This document shows positions 1-7,968 of a stretch of DNA of 64,000 nt, piece by piece. The notes beneath the pieces are model-generated. The model saw only the letters and a program-made list of their open reading frames with translations, did not search any database and had not been told where the DNA came from. The stretch lies in assembly GCA_902492065.1 (NCBI GenBank), contig CABUKE010000001.1, positions 372,001 to 436,000 on the forward strand. The letters are read 5' to 3'. This stretch comes from an uncultured Eubacteriales bacterium (GTDB lineage: Bacteria; Bacillota; Clostridia; UBA1381; UMGS1253). A program made the translations under genes and the position numbers. Each line of letters begins with the position of its first letter. Position 1 is the first letter of the stretch.

Positions 1-72
1 CTGCCGGACAGTGCCGGCGAATATTTAGCGGATATCAAATATCACATGGAACAGATTACAGACATTGTGTGA
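1..72 (+). CDS. C-terminal end of a gene upstream of ffh (possibly YlxM)
   Basis: An open frame enters from the left edge and ends at TGA 70-72. The visible 23 residues finish in KYHMEQITDIV. In Firmicutes the gene directly before ffh is usually ylxM, a small helix-turn-helix protein linked to the signal recognition particle, and the position and 57-nt gap to ffh fit that. Too little protein is visible to identify it, so the YlxM assignment rests on gene order alone. ftsY is another possible neighbour. Confidence 0.5.
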   Translation: MPDSAGEYLADIKYHMEQITDIV

Positions 73-129
73 TAGCATAGACGCGGTATATGGCGGCCCG
101 CAGACGCGGGCGGAAATGGAGCAGAATGT

Positions 130-1479
130 ATGGCATTTGAAAGCTTGGGCGAAAAGCTTCAGGGCGTATTCAAGAAGCTGCGCGGCAAGGGCAAGGTCTC
201 GGAGGCGGACGTCAAAGAGGCCATGCGGGAGGTCAAGCTTGCGCTCTTGGAGGCGGACGTCAACTTTAAGGTTGTAAAAGAATTTGTCAAAACCGTTTCG
301 GAAAAGGCGGCGGGCAGTGAGGTGCTCGAGAGCCTGACCCCGGGACAACAGATTATAAAAATTGTAAACGAAGAGCTTACGGCGCTGATGGGCGGCACGC
401 AGGCACGGCTGACGTTCTCAAACCGTCCGCCGTCGGTGTTTATGCTGGTCGGATTGCAGGGCGCTGGCAAGACGACGACGTGCGCAAAGCTCGCGGGTGC
501 GGTGCGCAAACAGTTTGACAAGCGGCCTCTGCTCGTCGCATGCGACGTATACCGTCCGGCGGCGATTAAGCAGCTCGAGGTTGTGGGCGCACAGCTCGAT
601 ATTCCCGTGTTTGCGATGGGCGACGCGAAGAACCCGGTCGACATTGCCCGCGCGGCGGTGGAACATGCGGCGAAGCATGGCAACGACCCGGTCATCATTG
701 ATACGGCTGGGCGGTTACACATAAATGAGGAATTGATGGAGGAGCTGTCCAACATCAAGGCGGCAGTCAGCCCAAGCGAGATATTGCTCGTGGTCGACGC
801 CATGACGGGCCAGGATGCGGTCAACGTGTCGCAGAGCTTTAACGAACAGCTCGGCATCGACGGCGTTATCCTGACAAAGCTGGACGGCGACGCACGCGGC
901 GGCGCGGCGCTCTCAGTGCGCCACGTGACGGGCAAGCCAATCAAGTACGTCGGCATGGGAGAAAAGCTCGGCGATTTGGAGCCGTTTTATCCGGACCGCA
1001 TGGCGTCGCGTATCCTCGGCATGGGCGACGTGCTGACGCTGATTGACAAGGCGCAGGAAGCTTTTGACGAGAAGCAGGCTGCGGAGTTGGAAAAGAAGCT
1101 GACGACAAGCGGGATGGATTTGGAGGACTTTTTGGAGCAGCTCCAACAGATCAAAAAGATGGGCCCGCTTGAGCAGGTGCTCTCCATGATGCCCGGCATC
1201 GGCGGCAAGCTCCCGAAGGATATTTCCATCGACGACAAGCAGCTTGCCATGCCGGAGGCAATTATCCGTTCGATGACGCCGAAGGAGCGGCAAAACCCGT
1301 CCATCATCAACGCAAGCCGTAAGGTGCGTATCGCAAACGGCGCGGGCGTACGGGTGCAGGACGTCAACGCACTTTTAAAGCAGTTTGACCAGATGCGCTC
1401 GATGATGAAGCGGTTTTCGTCCCCCAAAGGGAAAAAGAAGATGAAAAAGATGAATAAAATGCGCTTCCCATTTGCGTGA
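130..1479 (+). CDS. ffh: Signal recognition particle protein Ffh
   Basis: Ffh is the SRP54 GTPase. It binds signal peptides and the SRP RNA and delivers ribosome-nascent chain complexes to FtsY at the membrane. The 449-residue product has the usual order: an N-terminal helical bundle (about 1-90), a G domain with P-loop GLQGAGKT at 108-115 and later DTAGR and TKLDGDARGG motifs, and a methionine-rich M domain (about 300-440) ending in a lysine-rich tail. Length and motifs match the family. The ATG at 130 follows a purine-rich GGAAATGGAG stretch. It leads the rpsP-khpA-rimM-trmD gene group, an order conserved in Bacillus and Clostridia. Confidence 0.97.
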   Translation: MAFESLGEKLQGVFKKLRGKGKVSEADVKEAMREVKLALLEADVNFKVVKEFVKTVSEKAAGSEVLESLTPGQQIIKIVNEELTALMGGTQARLTFSNRPPSVFMLVGLQGAGKTTTCAKLAGAVRKQFDKRPLLVACDVYRPAAIKQLEVVGAQLDIPVFAMGDAKNPVDIARAAVEHAAKHGNDPVIIDTAGRLHINEELMEELSNIKAAVSPSEILLVVDAMTGQDAVNVSQSFNEQLGIDGVILTKLDGDARGGAALSVRHVTGKPIKYVGMGEKLGDLEPFYPDRMASRILGMGDVLTLIDKAQEAFDEKQAAELEKKLTTSGMDLEDFLEQLQQIKKMGPLEQVLSMMPGIGGKLPKDISIDDKQLAMPEAIIRSMTPKERQNPSIINASRKVRIANGAGVRVQDVNALLKQFDQMRSMMKRFSSPKGKKKMKKMNKMRFPFA

Positions 1480-1566
1480 GGCGGTAAATTAGTTTATACT
1501 TATTTTTAAGATAAGATAAATGCAGGGCTTCCGCCCTGTAACCAATAAAACCTGGAGGTGAAAGAC

Positions 1567-1809
1567 ATGGCAGTTAAAATCAGACTGAAGCGGATGGGCG
1601 CGAAGAAGGCTCCGTTTTACCGGGTCGTTGTAGCAGATTCCAGATACCCGCGCGACGGCAGATTCATCGAGGAGGTTGGCACGTACAACCCGATGGTTGA
1701 GCCGGCGGAGGTTAAGATCGACGCGGAAAAGACGAAGAAATGGATCGCAAACGGCGCACAGCCGACGGATACGGTAAAGGGTTTGCTCAAGAAGGCAAAC
1801 ATCCTGTAA
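1567..1809 (+). CDS. rpsP: Small ribosomal subunit protein bS16
   Basis: This 80-residue protein starts MAVKIRLKRMG and contains the RDGRFIEEVGTYNP segment typical of S16, an assembly protein of the 30S subunit. The ATG at 1567 lies six bases after GGAGGTG (1554-1560). An in-frame GTG at 1558 sits inside that ribosome binding site and is rejected as the start. It lies 87 nt downstream of ffh and 21 nt before khpA, so all are probably cotranscribed. Confidence 0.96.
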   Translation: MAVKIRLKRMGAKKAPFYRVVVADSRYPRDGRFIEEVGTYNPMVEPAEVKIDAEKTKKWIANGAQPTDTVKGLLKKANIL

Positions 1810-1830
1810 GGGAATCGGAGGAGCATTGCG

Positions 1831-2061
1831 ATGAAGGAAGTTTTGGAAGTAGTGGCGAAGGCTCTGGTCGACCATCCGGACGACGTTTCCGTGACAGAAG
1901 TGGAGGGTGAGCGCGAAACTGTGCTCGAGCTTCGCGTTGCGGACGACGACATGGGGAAGGTAATCGGCAAGCAGGGCCGGATTGCCAAAGCAATCCGCAC
2001 GGTTGTGAAAGCGGCGGCAAGCCGGGAAAACAAGCGTGTTATGGTTGAGATTGTAGACTGA
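1831..2061 (+). CDS. khpA: KH-domain RNA-binding protein KhpA (YlqC family)
   Basis: This is a 76-residue single KH-domain protein. The RNA-contacting GxxG loop is visible as GKQGR near residue 50, followed by the expected helix and final strand (KRVMVEIVD). KhpA in Firmicutes binds RNA, usually with KhpB, and affects cell division and elongation. Its place between rpsP and rimM is the conserved one. The start is supported by GGAGGAG 12 bases upstream. A short terminator-like hairpin follows the stop codon before rimM. Confidence 0.93.
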   Translation: MKEVLEVVAKALVDHPDDVSVTEVEGERETVLELRVADDDMGKVIGKQGRIAKAIRTVVKAAASRENKRVMVEIVD

Positions 2062-2069
2062 TTGCATGG

Positions 2070-2094
2070 TGGGGCGCATTTTGCGCCCCATTTT
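2070..2094 (+). terminator. Hairpin with T-run between khpA and rimM
   Basis: A 9-bp perfect stem, TGGGGCGCA (2070-2078) with TGCGCCCCA (2082-2090), encloses a 3-base loop and is followed by TTTT (2091-2094). It has the shape of a weak intrinsic terminator inside what is otherwise an operon. It could lower rimM-trmD transcription relative to rpsP. The T-run is short, so termination would be partial. Confidence 0.6.
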
Positions 2095-2118
2095 GTCATG
2101 CGGGAAAGGAATGCAGAG

Positions 2119-2628
2119 ATGAAACAGCAGACATTGCAGGTTGGACAGATAGTCAATACGCACGGGCTGCGCGGCGAGGTGAAGGTTGTGCCGTGGACGG
2201 ATACGCCCGATGTGTTTGAAAACCTTGAGACGGTATATATTGATATTAAAAAAGAAAAAAAAGCTTTTGCACTCCAGCACATCAAGTACCAGAAGGGAAA
2301 TCTGATTGTGAAGTTTGCAGGCATTGACCATATAGACGAGGCGGAAACACTGAAAAACCATACGCTGTATGTGGACAGGGAGCAGCTTGGCGAGCCGGAA
2401 GAGGGCTACTATATCTGTGATTTACTCGGCTGCAGCGTGGAGACGGATGAGGGGAAACATCTTGGCAAGGTTGTGGAGGTGTTCCCGACCGGGAGCAACG
2501 ACGTATACGTTGTGCGGCCGGAGAAGGGGAAGGATATCCTGCTCCCCGTGATTGATGAGGTCGTGCTGCGCGTCGACATTGAAGAAGGGAAAATCATGGT
2601 ACATTTATTAGAGGGGCTGGTGGAGTGA
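2119..2628 (+). CDS. rimM: Ribosome maturation factor RimM
   Basis: RimM helps mature the 30S head domain by binding S19. The 169-residue product has the N-terminal beta-barrel beginning TLQVGQIVNTHGLRGEVKV and the C-terminal PRC-barrel region with YYICDLLGC and LLPVIDEVV. The ATG at 2119 is chosen because GGGAAAGGA (2102-2110) lies eight bases before it. In-frame starts further upstream overlap the hairpin at 2070-2094. Its TGA (2626-2628) overlaps the trmD start by one base, which implies translational coupling. Confidence 0.95.
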   Translation: MKQQTLQVGQIVNTHGLRGEVKVVPWTDTPDVFENLETVYIDIKKEKKAFALQHIKYQKGNLIVKFAGIDHIDEAETLKNHTLYVDREQLGEPEEGYYICDLLGCSVETDEGKHLGKVVEVFPTGSNDVYVVRPEKGKDILLPVIDEVVLRVDIEEGKIMVHLLEGLVE

Positions 2629-3371
2629 TGCGCTTTGACGTGCTTACGCTGTTCCCGGACATGTTTGAGGCTGTGCTGGGCGACAGTATTATCGGCCGCG
2701 CGCGGGAAAACGGCCTTTTGGAGCTGAATTTTATCCAGATTCGCGACTTTTCCACCGACAAGCACCGCCGTGTCGACGACTACCCCTACGGCGGCGGCGC
2801 AGGTATGCTGATGGCGGTTCAGCCAATCTATGACGCATACCGGAGTGTAACGGATGGACTTGGTTACAAGCCGCTCACCATCTATTTATCGCCGCAGGGG
2901 CGGGTGTTTGACCAGCCGTGCGCGACAGAGCTTGTACAGTTGGAGCATATCGTCTTGCTGTGCGGGCACTACGAGGGCGTCGACCAGCGCGTGCTCGACG
3001 AGATCGTGGATATGGAGTTGTCTATTGGCGACTTTGTGCTCACAGGGGGCGAGATTCCTGCCATGGCAGTTATCGACACAGTGGCGCGGCTCGTGCCGGG
3101 CGTACTGGCGGATGCAAGCTCCTATATGGGGGAGTCGCACTTCCATTCCCTGCTGGAATACCCGCAGTATACCCGCCCACCCGAAATCTTGGGCCGGAGT
3201 GTGCCGGAAATACTGCTGAGCGGGCATCACGCCAATATCGAGGTCTGGAAGCGACAGCAATCGCTCCGGGTTACGCATGAGAAGCGGCCTGATTTGTTAA
3301 AAAAGGCGGAACTAAGCGAAACGGATCTTGCTTTTTTGAAAACATTGGAGTGTGGAGAGGGGGAGGGATGA
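2628..3371 (+). CDS. trmD: tRNA (guanine-N1-)-methyltransferase TrmD
   Basis: TrmD methylates G37 next to the anticodon in tRNAs reading CNN and GNG codons, which prevents frameshifting. The 247-residue protein begins MRFDVLTLFPDMFEAVLGDS and carries the SPOUT-class knot motifs LLCGHYEGVDQRV and LTGGEIPAMAVIDT. The start ATG overlaps the rimM stop as TGATG. In most Firmicutes rplS follows. Here an FAD oxidoreductase overlaps the end of trmD by four bases. Confidence 0.97.
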   Translation: MRFDVLTLFPDMFEAVLGDSIIGRARENGLLELNFIQIRDFSTDKHRRVDDYPYGGGAGMLMAVQPIYDAYRSVTDGLGYKPLTIYLSPQGRVFDQPCATELVQLEHIVLLCGHYEGVDQRVLDEIVDMELSIGDFVLTGGEIPAMAVIDTVARLVPGVLADASSYMGESHFHSLLEYPQYTRPPEILGRSVPEILLSGHHANIEVWKRQQSLRVTHEKRPDLLKKAELSETDLAFLKTLECGEGEG

Positions 3372-4567
3372 TGGAATATGTAACAGAACCGGCACGGGAA
3401 CTGCCAATTGCAGGAGAATATGACGTGTTTGTTGCAGGCGGCGGCATTGCGGGCGCCGCGGCGGCGCTTGCCGCGGCACGCAGCGGGGCGAAGGTGCTCC
3501 TGTGTGAGCGGGAGTGTATGCTCGGCGGGCTTGGCACGCTGGGAATCGTAACGATTTACCTGCCGCTGTGCGACGGGTGCGGACGGCAGGTGAGTTACGG
3601 TATCAGCGAAGAGCTTTTGCGCCTCTCCATTAAGCATGGCGCGGAGGCGCGTTACCCTGCGCCGTGGCTCGACGGCGGCACACACGAGGAAAAGACGGCG
3701 ACGCGGTTTGAGGTGCAGTACAATGCGCATCTGTTTGCAATCGAGCTGGAGCGTCTGCTGCTGCGCGAGGGTGTGACGTTGTTATATGCGACAGGGGTGT
3801 CCGGCGTATCAAAACAGGATGGTAGAATCGACGCGGTAATCCTCGAAAACAAGGGTGGCAGGCAGGCCGTTCGTGTCAAGAGTGTCGTCGATGCAACGGG
3901 TGACGCGGATGTTTGTGCCTTTGCAGGCGAGGATACGGCAGTGTTTGCCCCGGGGAACAAACTTGCGGCGTGGTACTACGGTTTAGGAAAGGCGGGGCAC
4001 GAGCTGCACATGCTTGGTTTTGCAGATGTGGTGGATGAAAACGGGAATTATATTGACAAGGAGCAGACAGGCGCACGCTACAGCGGGTTGGACGGCTTTA
4101 CAACAAGCCGCATGCTGACGCTGGCACATGAGCAGATTTTAAAGGATGTGCTCAAGCGGCGCAAGGACGACGCATCGTACATACCGGTCAATACGCCCAC
4201 CATCCCACAGTTTCGCATGACGCGCAGGCTCGTTGGCGCTTATGAATTGGACGACCGGCAAATGCATACGCATTTTGATGACAGTGTCGGTATGATTGGC
4301 GACTGGCGCAAGCGCGGGCCGGTGTATGAGCTGCCCTTCCGGACGCTTTATGGAAATAAGGTCAAAAACCTGCTCTGTGCCGGACGGTGTATCAGCGTGA
4401 CGGACACGATGTGGGACATTACGCGCGTAATTCCGGTGTGCGCCCAGACGGGCGAGGCGGCGGGGACCGCCGCGGCGATGGGGACGGATTTTGCCGCGCT
4501 TGACGTTTCGGCCTTGCAGAAACGTCTTATGAAAAATGGTGTTCGGCTGCACGAAACGGAGTTATAG
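3368..4567 (+). CDS. FAD-dependent oxidoreductase (FAD_oxidored family)
   Basis: This 399-residue flavoprotein has an N-terminal Rossmann dinucleotide-binding motif, VAGGGIAGAAAALAAARSG near residue 22, followed by CERECMLGGLGT. A DATGDADV motif lies near residue 180, and a C-terminal LLCAGRCISVT and GEAAGTAAA region closes the FAD site. This pattern matches the FAD_oxidored group (PF12831), whose members oxidise diverse substrates and are mostly uncharacterised. The ATG at 3368 overlaps the trmD stop and follows GAGAGGGGGAGGG. An ATG at 3371 is an alternative. The substrate is unknown. Coupling to trmD suggests constitutive low expression, but I see no functional link to tRNA modification. 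Confidence 0.85.
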   Translation: MMEYVTEPARELPIAGEYDVFVAGGGIAGAAAALAAARSGAKVLLCERECMLGGLGTLGIVTIYLPLCDGCGRQVSYGISEELLRLSIKHGAEARYPAPWLDGGTHEEKTATRFEVQYNAHLFAIELERLLLREGVTLLYATGVSGVSKQDGRIDAVILENKGGRQAVRVKSVVDATGDADVCAFAGEDTAVFAPGNKLAAWYYGLGKAGHELHMLGFADVVDENGNYIDKEQTGARYSGLDGFTTSRMLTLAHEQILKDVLKRRKDDASYIPVNTPTIPQFRMTRRLVGAYELDDRQMHTHFDDSVGMIGDWRKRGPVYELPFRTLYGNKVKNLLCAGRCISVTDTMWDITRVIPVCAQTGEAAGTAAAMGTDFAALDVSALQKRLMKNGVRLHETEL

Positions 4568-4569
4568 AA

Positions 4570-4595
4570 AAAAACGGCTCTAAAAAGCCGTTTTT
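4570..4595. terminator. Bidirectional terminator after the trmD operon
   Basis: AAAAACGGCT (4570-4579) pairs with AGCCGTTTTT (4586-4595) around a six-base loop. A-runs and T-runs lie on both sides, so it can stop the rightward operon and the leftward XRE gene ending at 4597. Confidence 0.85.
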
Positions 4596-4596
4596 T

Positions 4597-4839
4597 TTAT
4601 TTAATCTCCTGTTCCAGATTGTCAAATAAATCTGTATTGTAAAATTCGCGCAGAGAGATTTCCAGTCCGTCGCATAATTTTTTAATCGTTACAGCGCCAG
4701 GATTTTTGGTGATACCGTTTACAATGTCATTGACTGTTGACTGTGTTGCGCCCGCCTTGGAGCATAATTTATTAATTGTAATATTTTTTTCCCTGCACAG
4801 TTCTAAAATGCGTTTGACAATTGCTTCTCTGGTATCCAT
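4597..4839 (-). CDS. XRE-family transcriptional regulator
   Basis: This 80-residue protein has a helix-turn-helix at about residues 18-45 (INKLCSKAGATQSTVNDIVNG), followed by the SinR/Xre-like fourth and fifth helices (VTIKKLCDGLEISLREFY). It has no ligand-binding domain, so it is probably a small dimeric repressor. It is divergent from the SLOG-like gene at 4975. The 135-bp gap holds that gene's promoter and two CGG-N4-CCG sites that are candidate operators for this protein. The ribosome binding site is AGAAGGGA upstream of the ATG. Confidence 0.85.
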   Translation of the reverse strand: MDTREAIVKRILELCREKNITINKLCSKAGATQSTVNDIVNGITKNPGAVTIKKLCDGLEISLREFYNTDLFDNLEQEIK

Positions 4840-4904
4840 AACAATCCCTTCTTTTACTAAGTTTCTGTTAGTTATAGTATATGGATATCAGAATATATTA
4901 TCAT

Positions 4905-4957
4905 TCGGAATACCGTTGACTGTTATGCCAAAGTGTAATATAATAGCGGTATTCCGA
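4905..4957 (+). promoter_or_regulatory. SigA-type promoter framed by two operator-like inverted arms
   Basis: TTGACT (4916-4921), a 17-bp spacer and TATAAT (4939-4944) form a near-consensus promoter facing the gene at 4975. It is framed by 11-bp arms, TCGGAATACCG (4905-4915) and CGGTATTCCGA (4947-4957), which are inverted copies of each other. Each arm is itself a CGG-N4-CCG near-palindrome. Arm starts are 42 bp apart, four helical turns. The layout suits a repressor binding both sides of the promoter. The divergent XRE protein is the natural candidate. Confidence 0.8.
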
Positions 4958-4974
4958 TACATGGAGGGGATTTT

Positions 4975-5436
4975 GTGCAGAGAAAGGAGCGGGCCTGCTG
5001 CTTTATTGGCGCAGAGGTTTTATACGGAGAAGACCTTGCGGCGCTTATGGGACAGGCTGTTATAGAAATGGAACAACTGATTAAGCAGGGGATTGATACC
5101 TTTTACAGTGGCGCAATGCCGGGCTTTGACCTGCTTTGTGCATCGGCTGTTGTTGAATTGCAGAAGCAGCGGCACGGGATAACGCTTGTTTTTTTGCCGC
5201 CGTGTGGTCGTTGGGAACAATTTTTGCACGGTACATGGCGCAGTCTGTATCAGCAGCTCCTTCCCTTTGCCAATCGGGTATCTTATACGGTAAATCCGAG
5301 GACGGACAATTGTATCCGCAAACGGAACGAACGTATGATAAAATGGTCAGAAGCAGTGCTTACCCATTGTCCGCATACGTGGGATATGGGGTGGAATCTG
5401 ATTCAGGACTGCGATACAGACGTTATTAAGATATGA
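4975..5436 (+). CDS. SLOG-like (DUF1273/YpsA-type) protein
   Basis: This 153-residue protein resembles the SLOG superfamily, which uses a Rossmann-like fold to bind nucleotide or ADP-ribose-type ligands. The family signature appears as CCFIGAE near residue 9, FYSGAMPGFDLLCASAV near 43 and a RNERMIKWSEAVL segment near 116. It is shorter than YpsA (about 180 residues). The GTG start at 4975 follows GGAGGGGA (4963-4970). It stands alone between its own promoter and a terminator, under probable control of the divergent XRE gene. The biological role is unknown, since SLOG proteins occur in both housekeeping and defence settings. Confidence 0.7.
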   Translation: MQRKERACCFIGAEVLYGEDLAALMGQAVIEMEQLIKQGIDTFYSGAMPGFDLLCASAVVELQKQRHGITLVFLPPCGRWEQFLHGTWRSLYQQLLPFANRVSYTVNPRTDNCIRKRNERMIKWSEAVLTHCPHTWDMGWNLIQDCDTDVIKI

Positions 5437-5437
5437 A

Positions 5438-5463
5438 AAAAGGACAGCGCAAGCTGTCCTTTT
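5438..5463. terminator. Bidirectional terminator between SLOG-like gene and MATE gene
   Basis: AAAAGGACAGC (5438-5448) pairs perfectly with GCTGTCCTTTT (5453-5463) around a GCAA loop. It serves the convergent genes on both sides. Confidence 0.9.
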
Positions 5464-5464
5464 G

Positions 5465-6832
5465 CTACATCCGGTGAACCAGGTTTCTAACCCATTGTCC
5501 CTTAAAGGTACGGTGCGTCACCAGAATAAACTTCACGATTTCTTCACTGAGCATAATGGCATGTACGACAATGATATTGCATTTGAAAACAAGGCCGAAC
5601 AGCGCGCCGAGCGGAAGAGCGATGGCCCATACGCCGGCGAGATCCAAATACAGAGTAAATTTCGTATCGCCGCCGTTGCGCAGCACGCCGACCATTTGTA
5701 CGAGATTGGCATTTCGAAGCGGCGCATACAGGCCCGTTATAATAATTAGCCAAGTCGCATTGAACATGACTTCTTCCGAGACGTTGTAGATTACCCAAAC
5801 GATTGGGGCACACACGGCAATCAAAATTGTAAACGCAATGCTGAACACAGGTGCAATCAGATTAAACCGTTTTCCGTATTCAAGCGCGAGATCCTCTTTC
5901 CCTTCTCCAATCGTTTTCCCAATGATAACACCGGCAGCATAACTGATGCCAAAGAATAATGCCCGGAACAGGTTGTCGAAGACATTGTTGATATTCATGG
6001 CTGCTACTACATTGGTACCCATGTGGGAAAATACGATGGAATACATAGCAACGCCGATTCCCCATGCACTTTCATTTAAAATAACCGGCGTTACGGCCCG
6101 CATGAACGGCTTTATAAACCCCATATGAAGCGCCCGGCCAAAGTCTTTGAGCCGGATAGAAATCATGGAGAAACGCGTGTATAGCACAGTTGTCACGACA
6201 ATTAGCTCAATCAGACGCGTAATCGTTGTTGCAAGGGCGGCGCCCTCAACGCCAAGAGCAGGCAGTCCGAGCTTTCCAAAGATTAATATGTAATTGAGCA
6301 CCGTATTGATAATCAGCGACATAATTGATGTGACAAGCGCAAGCGTTGGCCGTTCGATTGTCCGGACGGAGCTGCTGACCGTCAGCGATATTGCATAAGG
6401 AATATAGCTGATTGCAATAATGCGCAGGTACTTACATCCCAGAACAATAACCTGTTCATCATTGGAGAAAATACGCATTAAAAATTCCGGAGTGATTAAC
6501 GCAAATAAGGTAAAAAGTGCGGATGGAACCAGACTGAGCACAATACTGAGTGCCATTGTCTTACGAATACTTGACAAATCACGTTTACCCCAAAATTGTG
6601 CAACAAACACATTGCACCCGCTGCTTACGCCAAACAGAATCAGAGAAAGAATAAAAAACACCTGATTGGCAAGGCCAACCGATGCGATTGAAGCCTCCCC
6701 TAACTGACCAACCATAACTGTATCGGCTGTGTTGACAGACGCGTTAATAAGATTTTGCATTGCAATCGGAAGCGAGAGTGCAAACATCCACTTTAGAAAT
6801 TTTCTGTCCCGCAGCGCTTCTGAAAACCTCAT
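5465..6832 (-). CDS. MATE family efflux transporter
   Basis: This 455-residue membrane protein has about twelve hydrophobic segments in two homologous halves. The MATE hallmark is visible near the N-terminus (MFALSLPIAMQNLINASVNTADTVMVG). Such transporters export organic cations, drugs or metabolites using sodium or proton gradients. The substrate cannot be told from sequence. The ATG at 6832 is preferred because AAAGGGGG directly abuts the first ATG (6838), leaving no spacing, but lies six bases before the second. The promoter is at 6878-6907. Confidence 0.93.
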   Translation of the reverse strand: MRFSEALRDRKFLKWMFALSLPIAMQNLINASVNTADTVMVGQLGEASIASVGLANQVFFILSLILFGVSSGCNVFVAQFWGKRDLSSIRKTMALSIVLSLVPSALFTLFALITPEFLMRIFSNDEQVIVLGCKYLRIIAISYIPYAISLTVSSSVRTIERPTLALVTSIMSLIINTVLNYILIFGKLGLPALGVEGAALATTITRLIELIVVTTVLYTRFSMISIRLKDFGRALHMGFIKPFMRAVTPVILNESAWGIGVAMYSIVFSHMGTNVVAAMNINNVFDNLFRALFFGISYAAGVIIGKTIGEGKEDLALEYGKRFNLIAPVFSIAFTILIAVCAPIVWVIYNVSEEVMFNATWLIIITGLYAPLRNANLVQMVGVLRNGGDTKFTLYLDLAGVWAIALPLGALFGLVFKCNIIVVHAIMLSEEIVKFILVTHRTFKGQWVRNLVHRM

Positions 6833-6877
6833 ATCCATCCCCCTTTATAAACGTCGCGTTACAGCGCAGTAATTTCT

Positions 6878-6907
6878 ATTATAGCACAGAGTATTAAGAA
6901 AATGCAA
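6878..6907 (-). promoter_or_regulatory. SigA-type promoter for the MATE gene
   Basis: Read on the minus strand: TTGCAT (6907-6902), an 18-bp spacer, and TATAAT (6883-6878). It lies about 45 bases before the MATE start. The rest of the gap up to 7066 is AT-rich without further recognisable structure. Confidence 0.65.
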
Positions 6908-7066
6908 GGATTCATAAATGTGAAAATTATAACAGATTCTATATAAATATTTTATAAAGTTGTGCAAATTATATAATAATACAAGTAAAATTTACACAAT
7001 TCGCTGTATTCTTCCGAAATTTTACATAAAAAATTGTTTGATATAGCATATATTTCACAAATTTGC

Positions 7067-7095
7067 TTGACAATTTCGTGATTATTGCATATAAT
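7067..7095 (+). promoter_or_regulatory. Consensus SigA promoter for sigH
   Basis: TTGACA (7067-7072), a 17-bp spacer and TATAAT (7090-7095) are a perfect match to the housekeeping consensus. The sigma-factor reading frame remains open through this site, which shows that translation must begin further downstream. Confidence 0.9.
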
Positions 7096-7155
7096 GAGGC
7101 CATAACTAAGATAGGACAACGGATTGGTACACCAGATAAGGAGGCAAGGATTAGG

Positions 7156-7797
7156 GTGCAAACGGCAAATAATCAAACGGCATCTTTTGCTTCCAAAACG
7201 GATGAAGAAACGGTTGCGCTGGCGCAGGAAGGGGACATTGGCGCGACAGAATACTTGCTTGACAAATATAAGAGCCTTGTAAAAGCGCGCGCACGGGCCT
7301 ATTTTTTGATTGGTGCGGATCGGGAGGATATCATCCAGGAAGGAATGATTGGGCTTTACAAGGCGATTCGGGATTTCAGGCCGGACAAGCAGTCCAACTT
7401 TTCAGCGTTTGCCGACCTGTGTGCGACCCGGCAGATTGTGACTGCCATCAAGACTGCGACAAGACTCAAGCATACGCCGCTCAATAATTATATATCTTTG
7501 AACAAACCGATGTATGAGAACGAGTCGGAAAAGTCGCTGATTGATTTGGTAGCGGAAACGATTGTGTCTGACCCGGAACAGATCGTGATAAATGCAGAAT
7601 CGTTCGAGCAGATTAGCAGTGAAATATTTAAGTATTTGAGTAAATTTGAAAAAGACGTGTTGCGCCTGTATTTAGATGGAAAAAGCTATCAGGAGATATC
7701 AGAGGAGCTTAACAGGACATCAAAATCAATCGACAATGCGCTTCAGAGAATAAAAAAGAAGCTGGAAACACAGCTAATGACATCCGGAGAGGCATAA
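7156..7797 (+). CDS. sigH: RNA polymerase sigma factor SigH (Spo0H-type)
   Basis: This is a 213-residue sigma-70 family protein. Region 2 is clear (LLDKYKSLVKARARAYFL, then the core-binding DIIQEGMIGLYKAIRDF), and region 4 contains FEKDVLRLYLDGKSYQEIS with a helix-turn-helix. This fits SigH (sigma-30), which drives early sporulation and transition-phase genes in Bacillus and Clostridia. The GTG at 7156 is chosen because the frame upstream contains the promoter at 7067-7095 and AAGGAGG lies at 7138-7144. The 11-base spacing is slightly long. Length agrees with known SigH proteins. Confidence 0.88.
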   Translation: MQTANNQTASFASKTDEETVALAQEGDIGATEYLLDKYKSLVKARARAYFLIGADREDIIQEGMIGLYKAIRDFRPDKQSNFSAFADLCATRQIVTAIKTATRLKHTPLNNYISLNKPMYENESEKSLIDLVAETIVSDPEQIVINAESFEQISSEIFKYLSKFEKDVLRLYLDGKSYQEISEELNRTSKSIDNALQRIKKKLETQLMTSGEA

Positions 7798-7968
7798 GGG
7801 GCGGCTGTGGCAGACAGGAATGTAAGGTGGCCTGTTATTATTTCAAAAATTTGCCTGGTTATCAGGCTGATTTATCTCTACTAAAGTTTCAGAGGGCACA
7901 GGCGCGGGGCGTTTGGCGGCGACGGCTTATGTAGAGCTACCAATTTATTCAAAAGTGAGGGGATCAAC

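Noticed and set aside
159..956. 265-codon open frame on the minus strand opposite ffh
   Set aside because: It is a codon-bias shadow of ffh, with a serine/threonine-rich low-complexity translation and no ribosome binding site.
4597..5436. XRE plus SLOG pair considered as a complete anti-phage defence system
   Set aside because: No effector, membrane or nuclease partner is nearby, and SLOG/YpsA-like proteins are common housekeeping genes. Kept only as a regulated pair of unknown role.
7853..7867. GCCTG/CAGGC hairpin between sigH and the zinc-ribbon gene, considered as a terminator or riboswitch
   Set aside because: Short stem without a T-run, and no match to a known riboswitch core.
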